A stretch of 64,000 bases of DNA from Tenacibaculum lutimaris (lineage in GTDB: Bacteria; Bacteroidota; Bacteroidia; Flavobacteriales; Flavobacteriaceae), in assembly GCF_003610735.1 (NCBI RefSeq), contig NZ_RAQM01000006.1:683468-747467 (forward strand), read 5' to 3'. Shown here in pieces: positions 36,417-45,012 of the stretch (the first letter of the stretch is position 1; each line of letters starts with the position of its first letter). The position numbers and the translations under genes are program-made. The notes under the pieces were generated by a model that ran no database searches, was not told the DNA's origin, and saw only the letters and a program-made list of their open reading frames with translations.

Positions 36417-36959
36417 ATGAAAAAATCAATTTTATCAATTATTGTATTTGCTGTAGCTCTTGTGTTTTCTAATGAAGTTGTGGCTCAAGATTTTCCGAAT
36501 CTAGATAAAAGCCCAATGGATGCAGCTACATATCCAAGTAGTTACAGAAATTCAGATAAAAAAGTAAAAGTTATTTATAGTCGTCCTCAATTAAAAAGAA
36601 GACCCGTATCTCGTTTAGCAGTTGCAGGTAAAGTATGGAGAACAGGAGCAAATGAAGCCCCAGAAATTACTTTTTACAAAGATGTAACCTTTGGAGGGAA
36701 AGAAGTAAAAGCAGGAACATACTCGTTATTTACAATTCCTGGAGATAAAGAGTGGACTGTAATTTTAAATACTGCTAAAAATGTTTGGGGAGCTTATTCT
36801 TACAACGAATCAGATGATGTAGTACGTGTAACAGGAAAAGTTTCTAGAGCAAACGAAAACATTGAAGCTTTTTCAATTGCTTTTGATGGAGAAGAAGATG
36901 CTTTTAATATGTATTTAGGATGGGGTAACGTTGTAGTTACTGTACCTGTTAAAGGATAA
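36417..36959 (+). CDS. DUF2911 secreted protein
   Basis: The protein has 180 residues with a signal peptide (MKKSILSIIVFAVALVFSNEVVAQ). The DUF2911 domain fills the rest: KVKVIYSRPQLKRRPV, GKVWRTGANEAPEITFYKDVTFGGKEVKAGTYSLFTIPG and the closing strand region. The family is widespread in Bacteroidota, has no known activity and is predicted periplasmic. It follows the copper receptor by 63 bases without a terminator between and so is perhaps cotranscribed; a terminator follows it. Confidence 0.85.
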   Translation: MKKSILSIIVFAVALVFSNEVVAQDFPNLDKSPMDAATYPSSYRNSDKKVKVIYSRPQLKRRPVSRLAVAGKVWRTGANEAPEITFYKDVTFGGKEVKAGTYSLFTIPGDKEWTVILNTAKNVWGAYSYNESDDVVRVTGKVSRANENIEAFSIAFDGEEDAFNMYLGWGNVVVTVPVKG

Positions 36960-36976
36960 TTTTTTTAAAAACAAAT

Positions 36977-37015
36977 AAAAGGCTTCATTGGTTTTGTACT
37001 AATGAAGCCTTTTTG
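36977..37015 (+). terminator. Terminator after the DUF2911 gene
   Basis: AAAAGGCTTCATT and AATGAAGCCTTTTT form a 13-bp stem around an 11-base loop. Confidence 0.85.
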
Positions 37016-37048
37016 TTTTTATAGCTTTTCACATCCAAACGATAATTG

Positions 37049-37056
37049 TAAATTTG
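37049..37056 (+). promoter_or_regulatory. -7 element for leuS
   Basis: TAAATTTG matches TAnnTTTG, with a T-rich -33 region (TTTTC) about 18 bases before it. Transcription from here would place the palindrome at 37071-37140 in the leuS leader. Confidence 0.4.
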
Positions 37057-37070
37057 CAGCTTCAAAATCA

Positions 37071-37140
37071 CGTCATTGCGAACAAAGTGAAGCAATCTCA
37101 TAAAAAGATTACTTCGTCATTTTCATTCCTCGTAATGACA
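37071..37140. repeat. REP-like palindromic element
   Basis: The element begins CGTCATTGCGA and ends TCGTAATGACA, which are inverted copies apart from one or two mismatches. Inside are GTGAAGCAATCTC and GATTACTTCGTC, which pair with each other imperfectly. Sequences of the form cgtcattgcga...gaagcaatctc are a well known class of scattered extragenic palindromes in flavobacterial genomes. It fits between the leuS promoter and start codon, 16 bases before the ATG. Confidence 0.7.
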
Positions 37141-37156
37141 GGAATAAACTAAAAGA

Positions 37157-39976
37157 ATGCAATACAATCACCAAGAGATAGAAAAAAAGTGGCAAAAGTA
37201 CTGGGCAGATCAAGGTACGTTTAAAGCTGAAAATGATTCTGATAAACCAAAGTATTATGTGTTAGATATGTTTCCTTACCCATCTGGAGCAGGATTACAC
37301 GTAGGGCATCCGTTAGGATATATCGCATCTGATATTTATGCACGTTACAAGCGCCATAAAGGATTTAATGTATTGCATCCACAAGGGTATGATTCTTTTG
37401 GGTTACCTGCTGAACAATATGCGATTCAAACAGGACAACATCCAGCAATTACGACAGAAACGAATATTAAAACTTACCGTCGTCAGTTAGATAATATCGG
37501 GTTTTCATTCGATTGGTCTCGAGAAGTTCGTACTTCAAATCCAGAATATTATAAATGGACGCAGTGGATTTTCATTCAATTGTTCAACTCTTGGTATAAT
37601 AAAGATACTGATAAGGCAGAAGATATTTCAACCTTAGTAGCAAAATTTGAAGTAGAAGGAAATGCAACTATAAATGCAGTTGCTGATGAAGATATAACTA
37701 TTTTTTCTGCGGAAGAATGGAAGAGCTTCTCTGACAAAGAACAACAAGAAATACTATTACAATACCGTTTAACTTTTTTATCGGATACTGAAGTAAACTG
37801 GTGTCCAGCACTAGGGACAGTATTAGCAAATGACGAAATTGTAAACGGAGTTTCAGAGCGTGGGGGGCATCCAGTAGTTCGTAAAAAAATGACTCAATGG
37901 TCTATGCGAATTTCTGCGTATGCACAACGTTTATTAGATGGATTACAAAATATTGATTGGCCACAGCCATTAAAAGATAGCCAAACTAACTGGATTGGTC
38001 GTTCACAAGGAGCGATGGTGTCTTTTGATGTGGATGGACACGATGCTAAAATAGATGTATTCACAACACGTCCTGATACTATTTTTGGAGTGTCTTTTAT
38101 GACCTTAGCTCCAGAGCACGAGTTAGTGTCACGAATCGTGACTGATGAGCAAAGAAAGGCTGTTGAAGAATACATAGAGGCAACAGCAAAACGTTCTGAG
38201 CGTGATCGTATGGCTGATGTAAAAACCATTTCAGGAGTGTTTACAGGTGCGTATGCGTTGCATCCGTTTACTGGAAAGCAAGTACCAATTTGGATTGGTG
38301 ATTACGTATTAGCAAGTTATGGTACAGGTGCGGTTATGGCGGTACCATGTGGTGACCAACGTGATTATGATTTTGCAAAACACTTCGGATTAGAGATTCC
38401 AAATATTTTTGCAGATGTTGATATTTCTGAAAAAGCAAACGATGCTAAAGATGGAATTAAATTAGCAAACTCTGACTTCTTAGACGGTTTAAACTATAAT
38501 AAAGGAATGAAAACTGTAATCTACGAATTAGAAAAACGTGGATTTGGTTACGGAAAAATAAACTATCGTTTACGTGATGCAGTATTTAGTCGTCAACGTT
38601 ATTGGGGAGAACCATTCCCAGTATATTACAAAGACGGTATGCCGCAAATGATTGATGCAAAGCATTTGCCAATTGTATTGCCAGAAGTTGAGAAATACTT
38701 ACCAACCGAAGATGGAAAACCACCGTTAGGGAATGCAGAGGTTTGGGCATGGGATACAACAACAAATACTGTTGTTGAAAATAGCAAGATTGACAACGGA
38801 ACTGTTTTCCCGTTAGAACTGAATACTATGCCAGGGTGGGCAGGAAGTTCTTGGTATTTTAACCGTTATATGGACTCGAATAACGAAGGAGAGTTTGTAA
38901 GTAAAGAAGCGGTTGACTATTGGAAACAAATAGATTTATATATTGGAGGTTCAGAACACGCTACAGGACACTTATTATATGCGCGTTTTTGGCAAAAATT
39001 CTTATTTGATAGAGGATTGTTACCAGTAGATGAGTTTGCTAAAAAACTAATCAACCAAGGAATGATTTTAGGAACTTCTGCTTTTGTGTATAGAGTTGAA
39101 GGAACAAACACTTTCGTTTCTAAAGGATTGATTGAGGGTAAAAAAGTACAGCCTATTCATGCAGATGTTTCATTGGTAAACTCTTCTGATGAACTAGATG
39201 TTGAAGCTTTTAAAAAGCACCCATTAAATATTGATTTTAAAGATGCTGAATTCATTTTAGAAGATGGTAAATACATAGTAGGTCGTGAGGTTGAAAAAAT
39301 GTCAAAATCGAAATACAATGTTGTAAATCCAGATTTAATTTGTGAGGAGTACGGAGCAGATAGTTTACGTTTATTCGAAATGTTTTTAGGACCGTTAGAG
39401 CAAACAAAACCTTGGAAAACATCAGGGATTTCAGGAGTGTATTCTTTCCTAAAGAAATTATGGAAATTGTTTACCAATGAAAACGGAATCAATGTTTCTG
39501 ACGCTGAACCAACGAAAGACGAGTTAAAAACGTTGCATAAAACTATTAAAAAAGTAGAAGAAGATATTGAGAATTTCTCGTTCAATACGTCAGTTTCTAC
39601 CTTTATGATTGCTGTGAATGAGTTAACAGCGTTAAAATGTAACAAGCGTGCTATTTTAGAACCGTTGTTAGTGTTAATTTCCCCATATGCACCACATATT
39701 GCGGAAGAACTATGGAGTCAGTTAGGACACGATGAGTCTATTGCAACCGTAGCTTTTCCAAAATTTGAAGAGAAGTATTTAGTTGAAAGTTCTAAGAACT
39801 ACCCAGTTTCTTTCAATGGTAAAATGCGTTTTACGTTAGAGTTACCATTAGATTTAAGTAAAGAAGAGATAGAAAAAGTGGTAATGTCGCACGAAAAAAC
39901 ACAACAACAATTACAGGGACGAGAACCAAAGAAAGTAATTATTGTTCCTGGTAAAATTATCAATATTGTAGGGTAA
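37157..39976 (+). CDS. leuS: Leucyl-tRNA synthetase
   Basis: This class Ia enzyme charges tRNA-Leu. It has 939 residues. The HIGH signature is in PYPSGAGLHVGHPLGY (about residue 40), and KMSKS in EVEKMSKSKYNVVNP (about 715). The editing domain (CP1, about 240-450) has TRPDTIFGVSFM and YGTGAVMAVPCGDQRDYDFA, the mark of active proofreading. The tRNA-binding helical domain covers 760-880. An insertion of about 60 residues around 150-200 is typical for Bacteroidota LeuS. Its leader carries a REP-like palindrome. A terminator follows. Confidence 0.97.
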   Translation: MQYNHQEIEKKWQKYWADQGTFKAENDSDKPKYYVLDMFPYPSGAGLHVGHPLGYIASDIYARYKRHKGFNVLHPQGYDSFGLPAEQYAIQTGQHPAITTETNIKTYRRQLDNIGFSFDWSREVRTSNPEYYKWTQWIFIQLFNSWYNKDTDKAEDISTLVAKFEVEGNATINAVADEDITIFSAEEWKSFSDKEQQEILLQYRLTFLSDTEVNWCPALGTVLANDEIVNGVSERGGHPVVRKKMTQWSMRISAYAQRLLDGLQNIDWPQPLKDSQTNWIGRSQGAMVSFDVDGHDAKIDVFTTRPDTIFGVSFMTLAPEHELVSRIVTDEQRKAVEEYIEATAKRSERDRMADVKTISGVFTGAYALHPFTGKQVPIWIGDYVLASYGTGAVMAVPCGDQRDYDFAKHFGLEIPNIFADVDISEKANDAKDGIKLANSDFLDGLNYNKGMKTVIYELEKRGFGYGKINYRLRDAVFSRQRYWGEPFPVYYKDGMPQMIDAKHLPIVLPEVEKYLPTEDGKPPLGNAEVWAWDTTTNTVVENSKIDNGTVFPLELNTMPGWAGSSWYFNRYMDSNNEGEFVSKEAVDYWKQIDLYIGGSEHATGHLLYARFWQKFLFDRGLLPVDEFAKKLINQGMILGTSAFVYRVEGTNTFVSKGLIEGKKVQPIHADVSLVNSSDELDVEAFKKHPLNIDFKDAEFILEDGKYIVGREVEKMSKSKYNVVNPDLICEEYGADSLRLFEMFLGPLEQTKPWKTSGISGVYSFLKKLWKLFTNENGINVSDAEPTKDELKTLHKTIKKVEEDIENFSFNTSVSTFMIAVNELTALKCNKRAILEPLLVLISPYAPHIAEELWSQLGHDESIATVAFPKFEEKYLVESSKNYPVSFNGKMRFTLELPLDLSKEEIEKVVMSHEKTQQQLQGREPKKVIIVPGKIINIVG

Positions 39977-39995
39977 AATTTGCTCTGTAAAACAT

Positions 39996-40034
39996 AAAAA
40001 CCCCACAAGCAATTAATTTGTTTGTGGGGTTTTA
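39996..40034 (+). terminator. Terminator after leuS
   Basis: AAAACCCCACAA and TTGTGGGGTTTT-like arms (TTTGTGGGGTTTTA) form a GC-rich stem followed by T. Confidence 0.85.
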
Positions 40035-40082
40035 TTTTTAAACTAAATTCGCTCACGATAAAAACAAATTAAACTTTAACAA

Positions 40083-40535
40083 ATGAAAAAGATTTTTAAA
40101 ATTAGCTATGCGGCTTTGGTATGTTTAACCTTAATAATAATAGGTTGTTCCGATAGCGATAACGATTTTACTGGAATAGCAAATACAGAGCTGTCAGGAA
40201 AAGTATTCGGAACAGAATTTAAGGCTAAAGGAGGTCAAGCGTTTATGTCTGGAAACAATGAACTTTCAGTACATATTACCAATATTCAAGCAGATTGTAG
40301 TTCAGATATTTTTGATTACGAATTAGAAGTATCTACTTATGTGAAAGCTGAGTTAGGAACTTATAACAATACGAACGTAGTTTTTAATAAGAAAGGATTT
40401 GGTCCTTTAAACTACCTTCAAGGAGTTGTTGAGGTTGTAAGAATTGCTAATAATGAAGTTACTTTAAAAATAAAAGCAAATTCAAGTGCCGATAATTCAG
40501 TAGAAGGATTCTTTACGCTTCCTTTTTGTAAGTAA
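40083..40535 (+). CDS. Hypothetical lipoprotein
   Basis: The protein has 150 residues. The lipoprotein signal MKKIFKISYAALVCLTLIIIGC ends at Cys22, followed by an acidic stretch SDSDNDF, which in this phylum may direct lipoproteins to the cell surface. The mature part is beta-rich with two further cysteines (ADCSSD and the terminal FCK). No family is recognised. It has a terminator behind it and appears monocistronic. Confidence 0.75.
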   Translation: MKKIFKISYAALVCLTLIIIGCSDSDNDFTGIANTELSGKVFGTEFKAKGGQAFMSGNNELSVHITNIQADCSSDIFDYELEVSTYVKAELGTYNNTNVVFNKKGFGPLNYLQGVVEVVRIANNEVTLKIKANSSADNSVEGFFTLPFCK

Positions 40536-40559
40536 TAGAAACAAGATAGATATATTGAT

Positions 40560-40597
40560 AAAAGGCTTTTGCATGAAAAATGTGAAAGCCTTTTTTG
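40560..40597 (+). terminator. Terminator
   Basis: AAAAGGCTTT and AAAGCCTTTTTT form a stem around a 17-base loop that can itself pair (GCAT/ATGT), with a T tail. Confidence 0.7.
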
Positions 40598-40650
40598 TAT
40601 TGTGAAACCAAAAACTTTTCTCAAATTTGTTCATCAAAAAAAATCAAACT

Positions 40651-41607
40651 ATGAAAAAAGTGTCCCTTAATAACTCTTGGCTTTTTGTAATAATTCCAAT
40701 TGGAATTTTCATTTTTGTAGCTTTACCGCAATTACAAAACACCTATGAATCGTTTCAAAAACGAGAAATAGAAGTGCATCAAAACGCCCAAGAGTTAGAC
40801 TCATTACGACAACTTACAAACCCTACAAGAAAAGATTTAAACAACATTAAGCGTCTTGAAATAACTGTTCCAGTTCATAAGTTAAGTATAAGAAAACAGC
40901 GATATACCTACTATAAGACAGGAGGAATGTTAGCCGTATTAGTTTTTATGTTTATTGGTATGTTTGGTTCGAGTTATTGGGCTCAGAGAAAGAAACAATC
41001 ATCGAGCAATAAACAAGTAGAATTTTCATTCGGAGACTTTACAACCGATGCTATAGGGCAACATATTTCATGGAATGCCGTTAAAGGTTCAGGAAGTAAT
41101 TTTTTAAGTGAACGCTTACGAAAAACAGCTTTTGGTTATAAAATAACCTCTAGTTCATATCTAAAGTTTGTAGCTTGGAGTTTCCTTTTAATGGGGTTAA
41201 ACTACGTAGTTTGGTCTTATGTTGAGTTTTTCGAGTTTTCTAAAGAGTCTTTAACCTTTATGCATGGTGGAAAAATCTTTTTTACTTCTGGCGGACCGTT
41301 TTTACTAGTAGGGGTATTCTTGCTGTTTTCTTTTGGAGCTAAAGCATTTTTAAACTCACAAAAAAGAAAGGTGTTAGTGGATGGAGAAACTATTCCTTTT
41401 CAACAAGTATATGCCTTACAAGTATTGTCAAAATTTGTTGAAGGAAATAAATCTGGAGGTTACTATTGCTATGAAGTTAATTTAGTAACTCAAAATGGTG
41501 AGCGTCATAATTTATTAAACCATGGAGACAAAGAATATTTGTTGAGTGATATGGTAAAAATAAGTAGGTTTTTAAAAGTGCCAGTTTGGAATATGAATGT
41601 TGCCTAA
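40651..41607 (+). CDS. Hypothetical membrane protein
   Basis: The protein has 318 residues. The N-terminal helix (WLFVIIPIGIFIFVALPQL) is followed by a short coiled-coil-like stretch (about 35-75), a second helix (GMLAVLVFMFIGMFGSSYWA), a soluble part and two more helices (SFLLMGLNYVVWSYVEFF and PFLLVGVFLLFSFGAKAFL), then a C-terminal cytosolic-type domain. No family is recognised. The ATG of MKKVSLNNSW is chosen because the earlier TTG overlaps a promoter-like CAAATTTG with a TTG 19 bases before it. Confidence 0.7.
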   Translation: MKKVSLNNSWLFVIIPIGIFIFVALPQLQNTYESFQKREIEVHQNAQELDSLRQLTNPTRKDLNNIKRLEITVPVHKLSIRKQRYTYYKTGGMLAVLVFMFIGMFGSSYWAQRKKQSSSNKQVEFSFGDFTTDAIGQHISWNAVKGSGSNFLSERLRKTAFGYKITSSSYLKFVAWSFLLMGLNYVVWSYVEFFEFSKESLTFMHGGKIFFTSGGPFLLVGVFLLFSFGAKAFLNSQKRKVLVDGETIPFQQVYALQVLSKFVEGNKSGGYYCYEVNLVTQNGERHNLLNHGDKEYLLSDMVKISRFLKVPVWNMNVA

Positions 41608-41749
41608 TCAACATATTTAGGTGTTTTCAAAGGCTTAATGAGAATTTAAGGTTACTTTTGAAATACATTCAATAAACAAACTTTAGCTTTACAAGCCTTT
41701 AAAAGTATAACAACATAAATAAATTAAGCTCTCGTAGAGAGAAGATAAC

Positions 41750-42619
41750 ATGAAAAATACTCAAGAATTATTAAACATACTTACTCTTGATGATATAGGA
41801 AATGGTAATTTTAACGGAGTAAGTAGAGATATAGGAAGTCCTAATGTTTTTGGAGGTCAAGTATTAGCTCAGGCCTTAAATGCAGCATATAGAACAGCAC
41901 CAAAAGATAGAATATTACATTCATTACATTCATATTTTTTAGAAGCAGGGAACCTGGAGTTGCCAATAACATATAATGTACAACCAATTCGTGATGGAGG
42001 AAGTTTTTCTACACGAAGAGTAACAGCCCATCAAGGAGATAAAACTATTTTTATATTATCTTGTTCATTTCATAAAGAAGAAGAAGGGTATGAACATCAA
42101 AAACCAATAAAGAAAGATATAAAACAACCAGAAGAGTTGTTGAGTTGGACAGATGTGTTGGACCAATTCGGGGCTTTTTTACCTCAAAAGATGAAAGATT
42201 TTTTAAGCATAGAAAGACCTATAGATTTTAAACCTGTGCAAATAGTAAATCCGTTAGATAGAAAAGATTTACCGCCTGTGGTTGATGTTTGGTTTAAGTT
42301 GAAAGGCGAAGCGAAAGATTTACCATTAGGAATAAAGCAACAAATACTTACTTATATTTCCGACTACAATATTTTAACCTCGTGTTTAAATCCTAATGCT
42401 AGTGTTGCTAATTTTGGAAATACTCAACTAGCCAGTTTAGATCACTCAATGTGGTTTTACCGTGATTTTAATTTTGATGATTGGATGTTGTTTTCAATAG
42501 AAAGTCCAAACGCTTATGGAGCTAGAGGGTTTGCTATGGGTAACATTTATACCAGAGATGGAGAGCTAATAGCTTCAGTTGCTCAAGAAGGATTAATGAG
42601 ACCAATGAAAAGAAGCTAA
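41750..42619 (+). CDS. tesB: Acyl-CoA thioesterase II
   Basis: This cytoplasmic double-hotdog enzyme hydrolyses acyl-CoA to fatty acid and CoA. It has 289 residues, as usual for TesB. Motifs are VFGGQVLAQALNAAYRTAP, LHSLHSYFLEAG and, in the second hotdog, ISDYNILTS (with the catalytic Asp), ASLDHSMWFYRDFNFDDWMLF and GARGFAMGNIYTRDGELIASVAQEGLMR. A short hairpin CTCTC-GTA-GAGAG (41729-41741) lies directly before the ATG. A terminator shared with the convergent phosphate transporter gene follows. Confidence 0.94.
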   Translation: MKNTQELLNILTLDDIGNGNFNGVSRDIGSPNVFGGQVLAQALNAAYRTAPKDRILHSLHSYFLEAGNLELPITYNVQPIRDGGSFSTRRVTAHQGDKTIFILSCSFHKEEEGYEHQKPIKKDIKQPEELLSWTDVLDQFGAFLPQKMKDFLSIERPIDFKPVQIVNPLDRKDLPPVVDVWFKLKGEAKDLPLGIKQQILTYISDYNILTSCLNPNASVANFGNTQLASLDHSMWFYRDFNFDDWMLFSIESPNAYGARGFAMGNIYTRDGELIASVAQEGLMRPMKRS

Positions 42620-42637
42620 TAAGACTATTAAAAATAT

Positions 42638-42673
42638 AAAAAAAACCGAGTTAATTATTAACTCGGTTTTTTT
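42638..42673. terminator. Bidirectional terminator
   Basis: AAAAAACCGAGTTAAT and ATTAACTCGGTTTTTTT form a perfect stem with T tails on both strands, between convergent tesB and the phosphate transporter gene. Confidence 0.9.
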
Positions 42674-42678
42674 ATTTG

Positions 42679-44940
42679 TTAAGCGTCTATTTCAGCAGAT
42701 TTTGTACTGATGTGAAATTCTTCATATGTTTCTAGTAAACTCATTAAACCAGAAACTAAATCTTGGGTCTCAATTAAAACACTAAAGTATAACGTAGTGT
42801 TTTTCGGACTCGTTTCATCGGTTCTAATACGTTCTACTTGTTTTTCAATAGATTCAGAAACATCTTTTAATAATTCTTTCTTTTCATTAATAATATGTTC
42901 TAAGTTGTCAAAACTTCTATTTTCAAAAGTTTCGCTAATATCTTCTAACAATTTAGAAAGTGTATGATCGATGCTCTTTAAGTCTTTAATTTGACCTTTT
43001 TTAAGATTTTTGTGGTTGTTATTTACGTGCTTGTACGTAGCTCTAGAAATATAGCTAATCGATTGTGCTACGTCTTGTAAGTATCCTAAAATTAAGATAT
43101 AGAATCTACTTGCTTGTACCGAAGTATCATCTAACGATTTGATAAAATAGAATACACCATCTTTTAAGCTATCTATTTCGTCGTTTAATTTTGTTACGTG
43201 TTTATCCGTTTTACGTAATTTTACTAAATCATGAGTAGCTAAATCATTTACTACACTAGAATATAATTTGTTTATACGTTGCGCTACTTCAGCAATGTGG
43301 TCAGAACTCTCTTCAATTACTCCATTAATAGTAATTAATTCAGCTCTTTCCATGTGTACTTGCTTCTTCTCTTGTTTAGATTTCTTTCTGTGTTGTAAGG
43401 TGTTTCTTCCAATTAAAAGAGCAACAACTAACAATAATACAGGAATCATTACTTTATCCCAGCTAATTAAGTAAGCAACTAAGGCAGCAGTAGCAAAAGC
43501 TGTAAGAGCTGTTAAGAACCACCCACCAATTACGTTAATTACACCAGCAACTCTATATACAGCACTTTCACGTCCCCAAGCTCTATCTGCTAAAGAGGTA
43601 CCCATTGCTACCATGAAAGTTACATAAGTAGTTGATAAAGGTAATTTCATAGAAGTTGCAATAGAAATTAAGATACCCGCAACAATTAAGTTAACAGCAG
43701 CTCTAACTAAATCGAAAGCTGGCATTTCATACGTTTTATCTTTAGGTAATTCTATTACTGGTTTTTGAAATTTAGTATCAATATAAGCTAATGTTTTTTG
43801 AGGTACAATATAGCTGATAGCAGCATTTATACCCATAGCACTTCTTACTACGATTCTTGATAAAGGGTTTGGTTGAAATTTTTCATGTCCATCACCTTGA
43901 CGAGATAAATCGATACCTGTTTTAATTACTTCTTTTGCTTTGCTTGAAGTCCATAAAGTAATAACCATAATCGCTCCAGCTAATAATAATAACCAAACAT
44001 TAGAAGGTACTTTTTTAGCTAAAATTCCCATAGAAAATGCATCAGGAGCAACTCCAGATATTTCCCAAGCTTGGTAAGAGTTCCATGCAGCGATAGGTAC
44101 ACCAATAAAGTTTACTAAATCGTTACCAGAGAAAGCCATTGCTAAAGAGAAAGTACCAACACCAATAATTAACTTTAAAATATTAACTTTAAAGAACTGG
44201 ATTAATGCATGTGAAATAGCACTCCAAAAAACAAAACTTCCAGCAATAATAAGTATAGTATTTCCCTCAATTAAATGTTTTACATCACTGTAGAAAGGAG
44301 TTCCTTTCATACCTTTAATAATGATGAAATAAGTAATTGCTGTAATAGCAAAACCACCAAATAATGAATTTATATAGGTAGGTCTCTTCTCAAAATTAAA
44401 TGAATAAATTAAACGAGAAAAGAACTGAACAATAGCTCCGACAGAGAAGGCTACTACAACGGAGAGCAGTATTCCGTTTATAATTTCAACCGCTTTTTTA
44501 TGGTTGATGTAATTCCAAATATCTGAAATAGATTGAGAATCGTTAGCTGCAATTTTAATTAATGAAATACATACAGCTGCTCCTAATAATTCAAATACGA
44601 TAGAAACCGTTGTTGAGGTTGGCATCCCTAATGAGTTAAAGATATCTAGTAATAAAATATCAGTAATCATTACTGCCATAAAAATAAACATGATATCTTG
44701 GAACATGAACATGCTAGGATTAAAAATCCCTTTACGAGCAACCTCCATCATACCACTTGATGTTACGGCTCCCATAAAAACCCCAATACTCGCAATTATC
44801 ATAATATTTCTTACTTTAATTGCTTTAGAACCGATGGCTGAATTTAAAAAGTTAACAGCATCATTACTTACACCCACAACTAAGTCGACGATAGCTAAAA
44901 CAGCTAGTGCGACTAGCATCAAAATATATGGATCTCCCAT
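42679..44940 (-). CDS. PiT family inorganic phosphate transporter with PhoU-like tail
   Basis: This inner-membrane phosphate symporter has 753 residues. The PiT signatures appear in both halves: DLVVGVSNDAVNFLNSAIGSKA near the N-terminus and MAFSGNDLVNFIGVPIAAWNS. About twelve hydrophobic helices cover residues 1-510. The last 230 residues form a soluble helical region (ERAELITINGVIEESSDHIAEVAQRI...) resembling PhoU/DUF47 domains, a fusion typical for Bacteroidota. It lies 72 bases downstream of the phosphate porin gene, so both are probably one transcript for phosphate uptake. Confidence 0.9.
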   Translation of the reverse strand: MGDPYILMLVALAVLAIVDLVVGVSNDAVNFLNSAIGSKAIKVRNIMIIASIGVFMGAVTSSGMMEVARKGIFNPSMFMFQDIMFIFMAVMITDILLLDIFNSLGMPTSTTVSIVFELLGAAVCISLIKIAANDSQSISDIWNYINHKKAVEIINGILLSVVVAFSVGAIVQFFSRLIYSFNFEKRPTYINSLFGGFAITAITYFIIIKGMKGTPFYSDVKHLIEGNTILIIAGSFVFWSAISHALIQFFKVNILKLIIGVGTFSLAMAFSGNDLVNFIGVPIAAWNSYQAWEISGVAPDAFSMGILAKKVPSNVWLLLLAGAIMVITLWTSSKAKEVIKTGIDLSRQGDGHEKFQPNPLSRIVVRSAMGINAAISYIVPQKTLAYIDTKFQKPVIELPKDKTYEMPAFDLVRAAVNLIVAGILISIATSMKLPLSTTYVTFMVAMGTSLADRAWGRESAVYRVAGVINVIGGWFLTALTAFATAALVAYLISWDKVMIPVLLLVVALLIGRNTLQHRKKSKQEKKQVHMERAELITINGVIEESSDHIAEVAQRINKLYSSVVNDLATHDLVKLRKTDKHVTKLNDEIDSLKDGVFYFIKSLDDTSVQASRFYILILGYLQDVAQSISYISRATYKHVNNNHKNLKKGQIKDLKSIDHTLSKLLEDISETFENRSFDNLEHIINEKKELLKDVSESIEKQVERIRTDETSPKNTTLYFSVLIETQDLVSGLMSLLETYEEFHISTKSAEIDA

Positions 44941-45012
44941 TTTTTAGTTTTTAATTAAGTTTTGCAAATTTAGTTACACAAGAATGCTCTTATGTTATGT
45001 TTATGTTATCAT

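Noticed and set aside
41608..41749. Inverted repeat AAAGGCTT/AAGCCTTT and CTCTCGTAGAGAG before tesB
   Set aside because: The arms are short and AT-rich, and no promoter or terminator layout supports a regulatory RNA; noted only with the gene.
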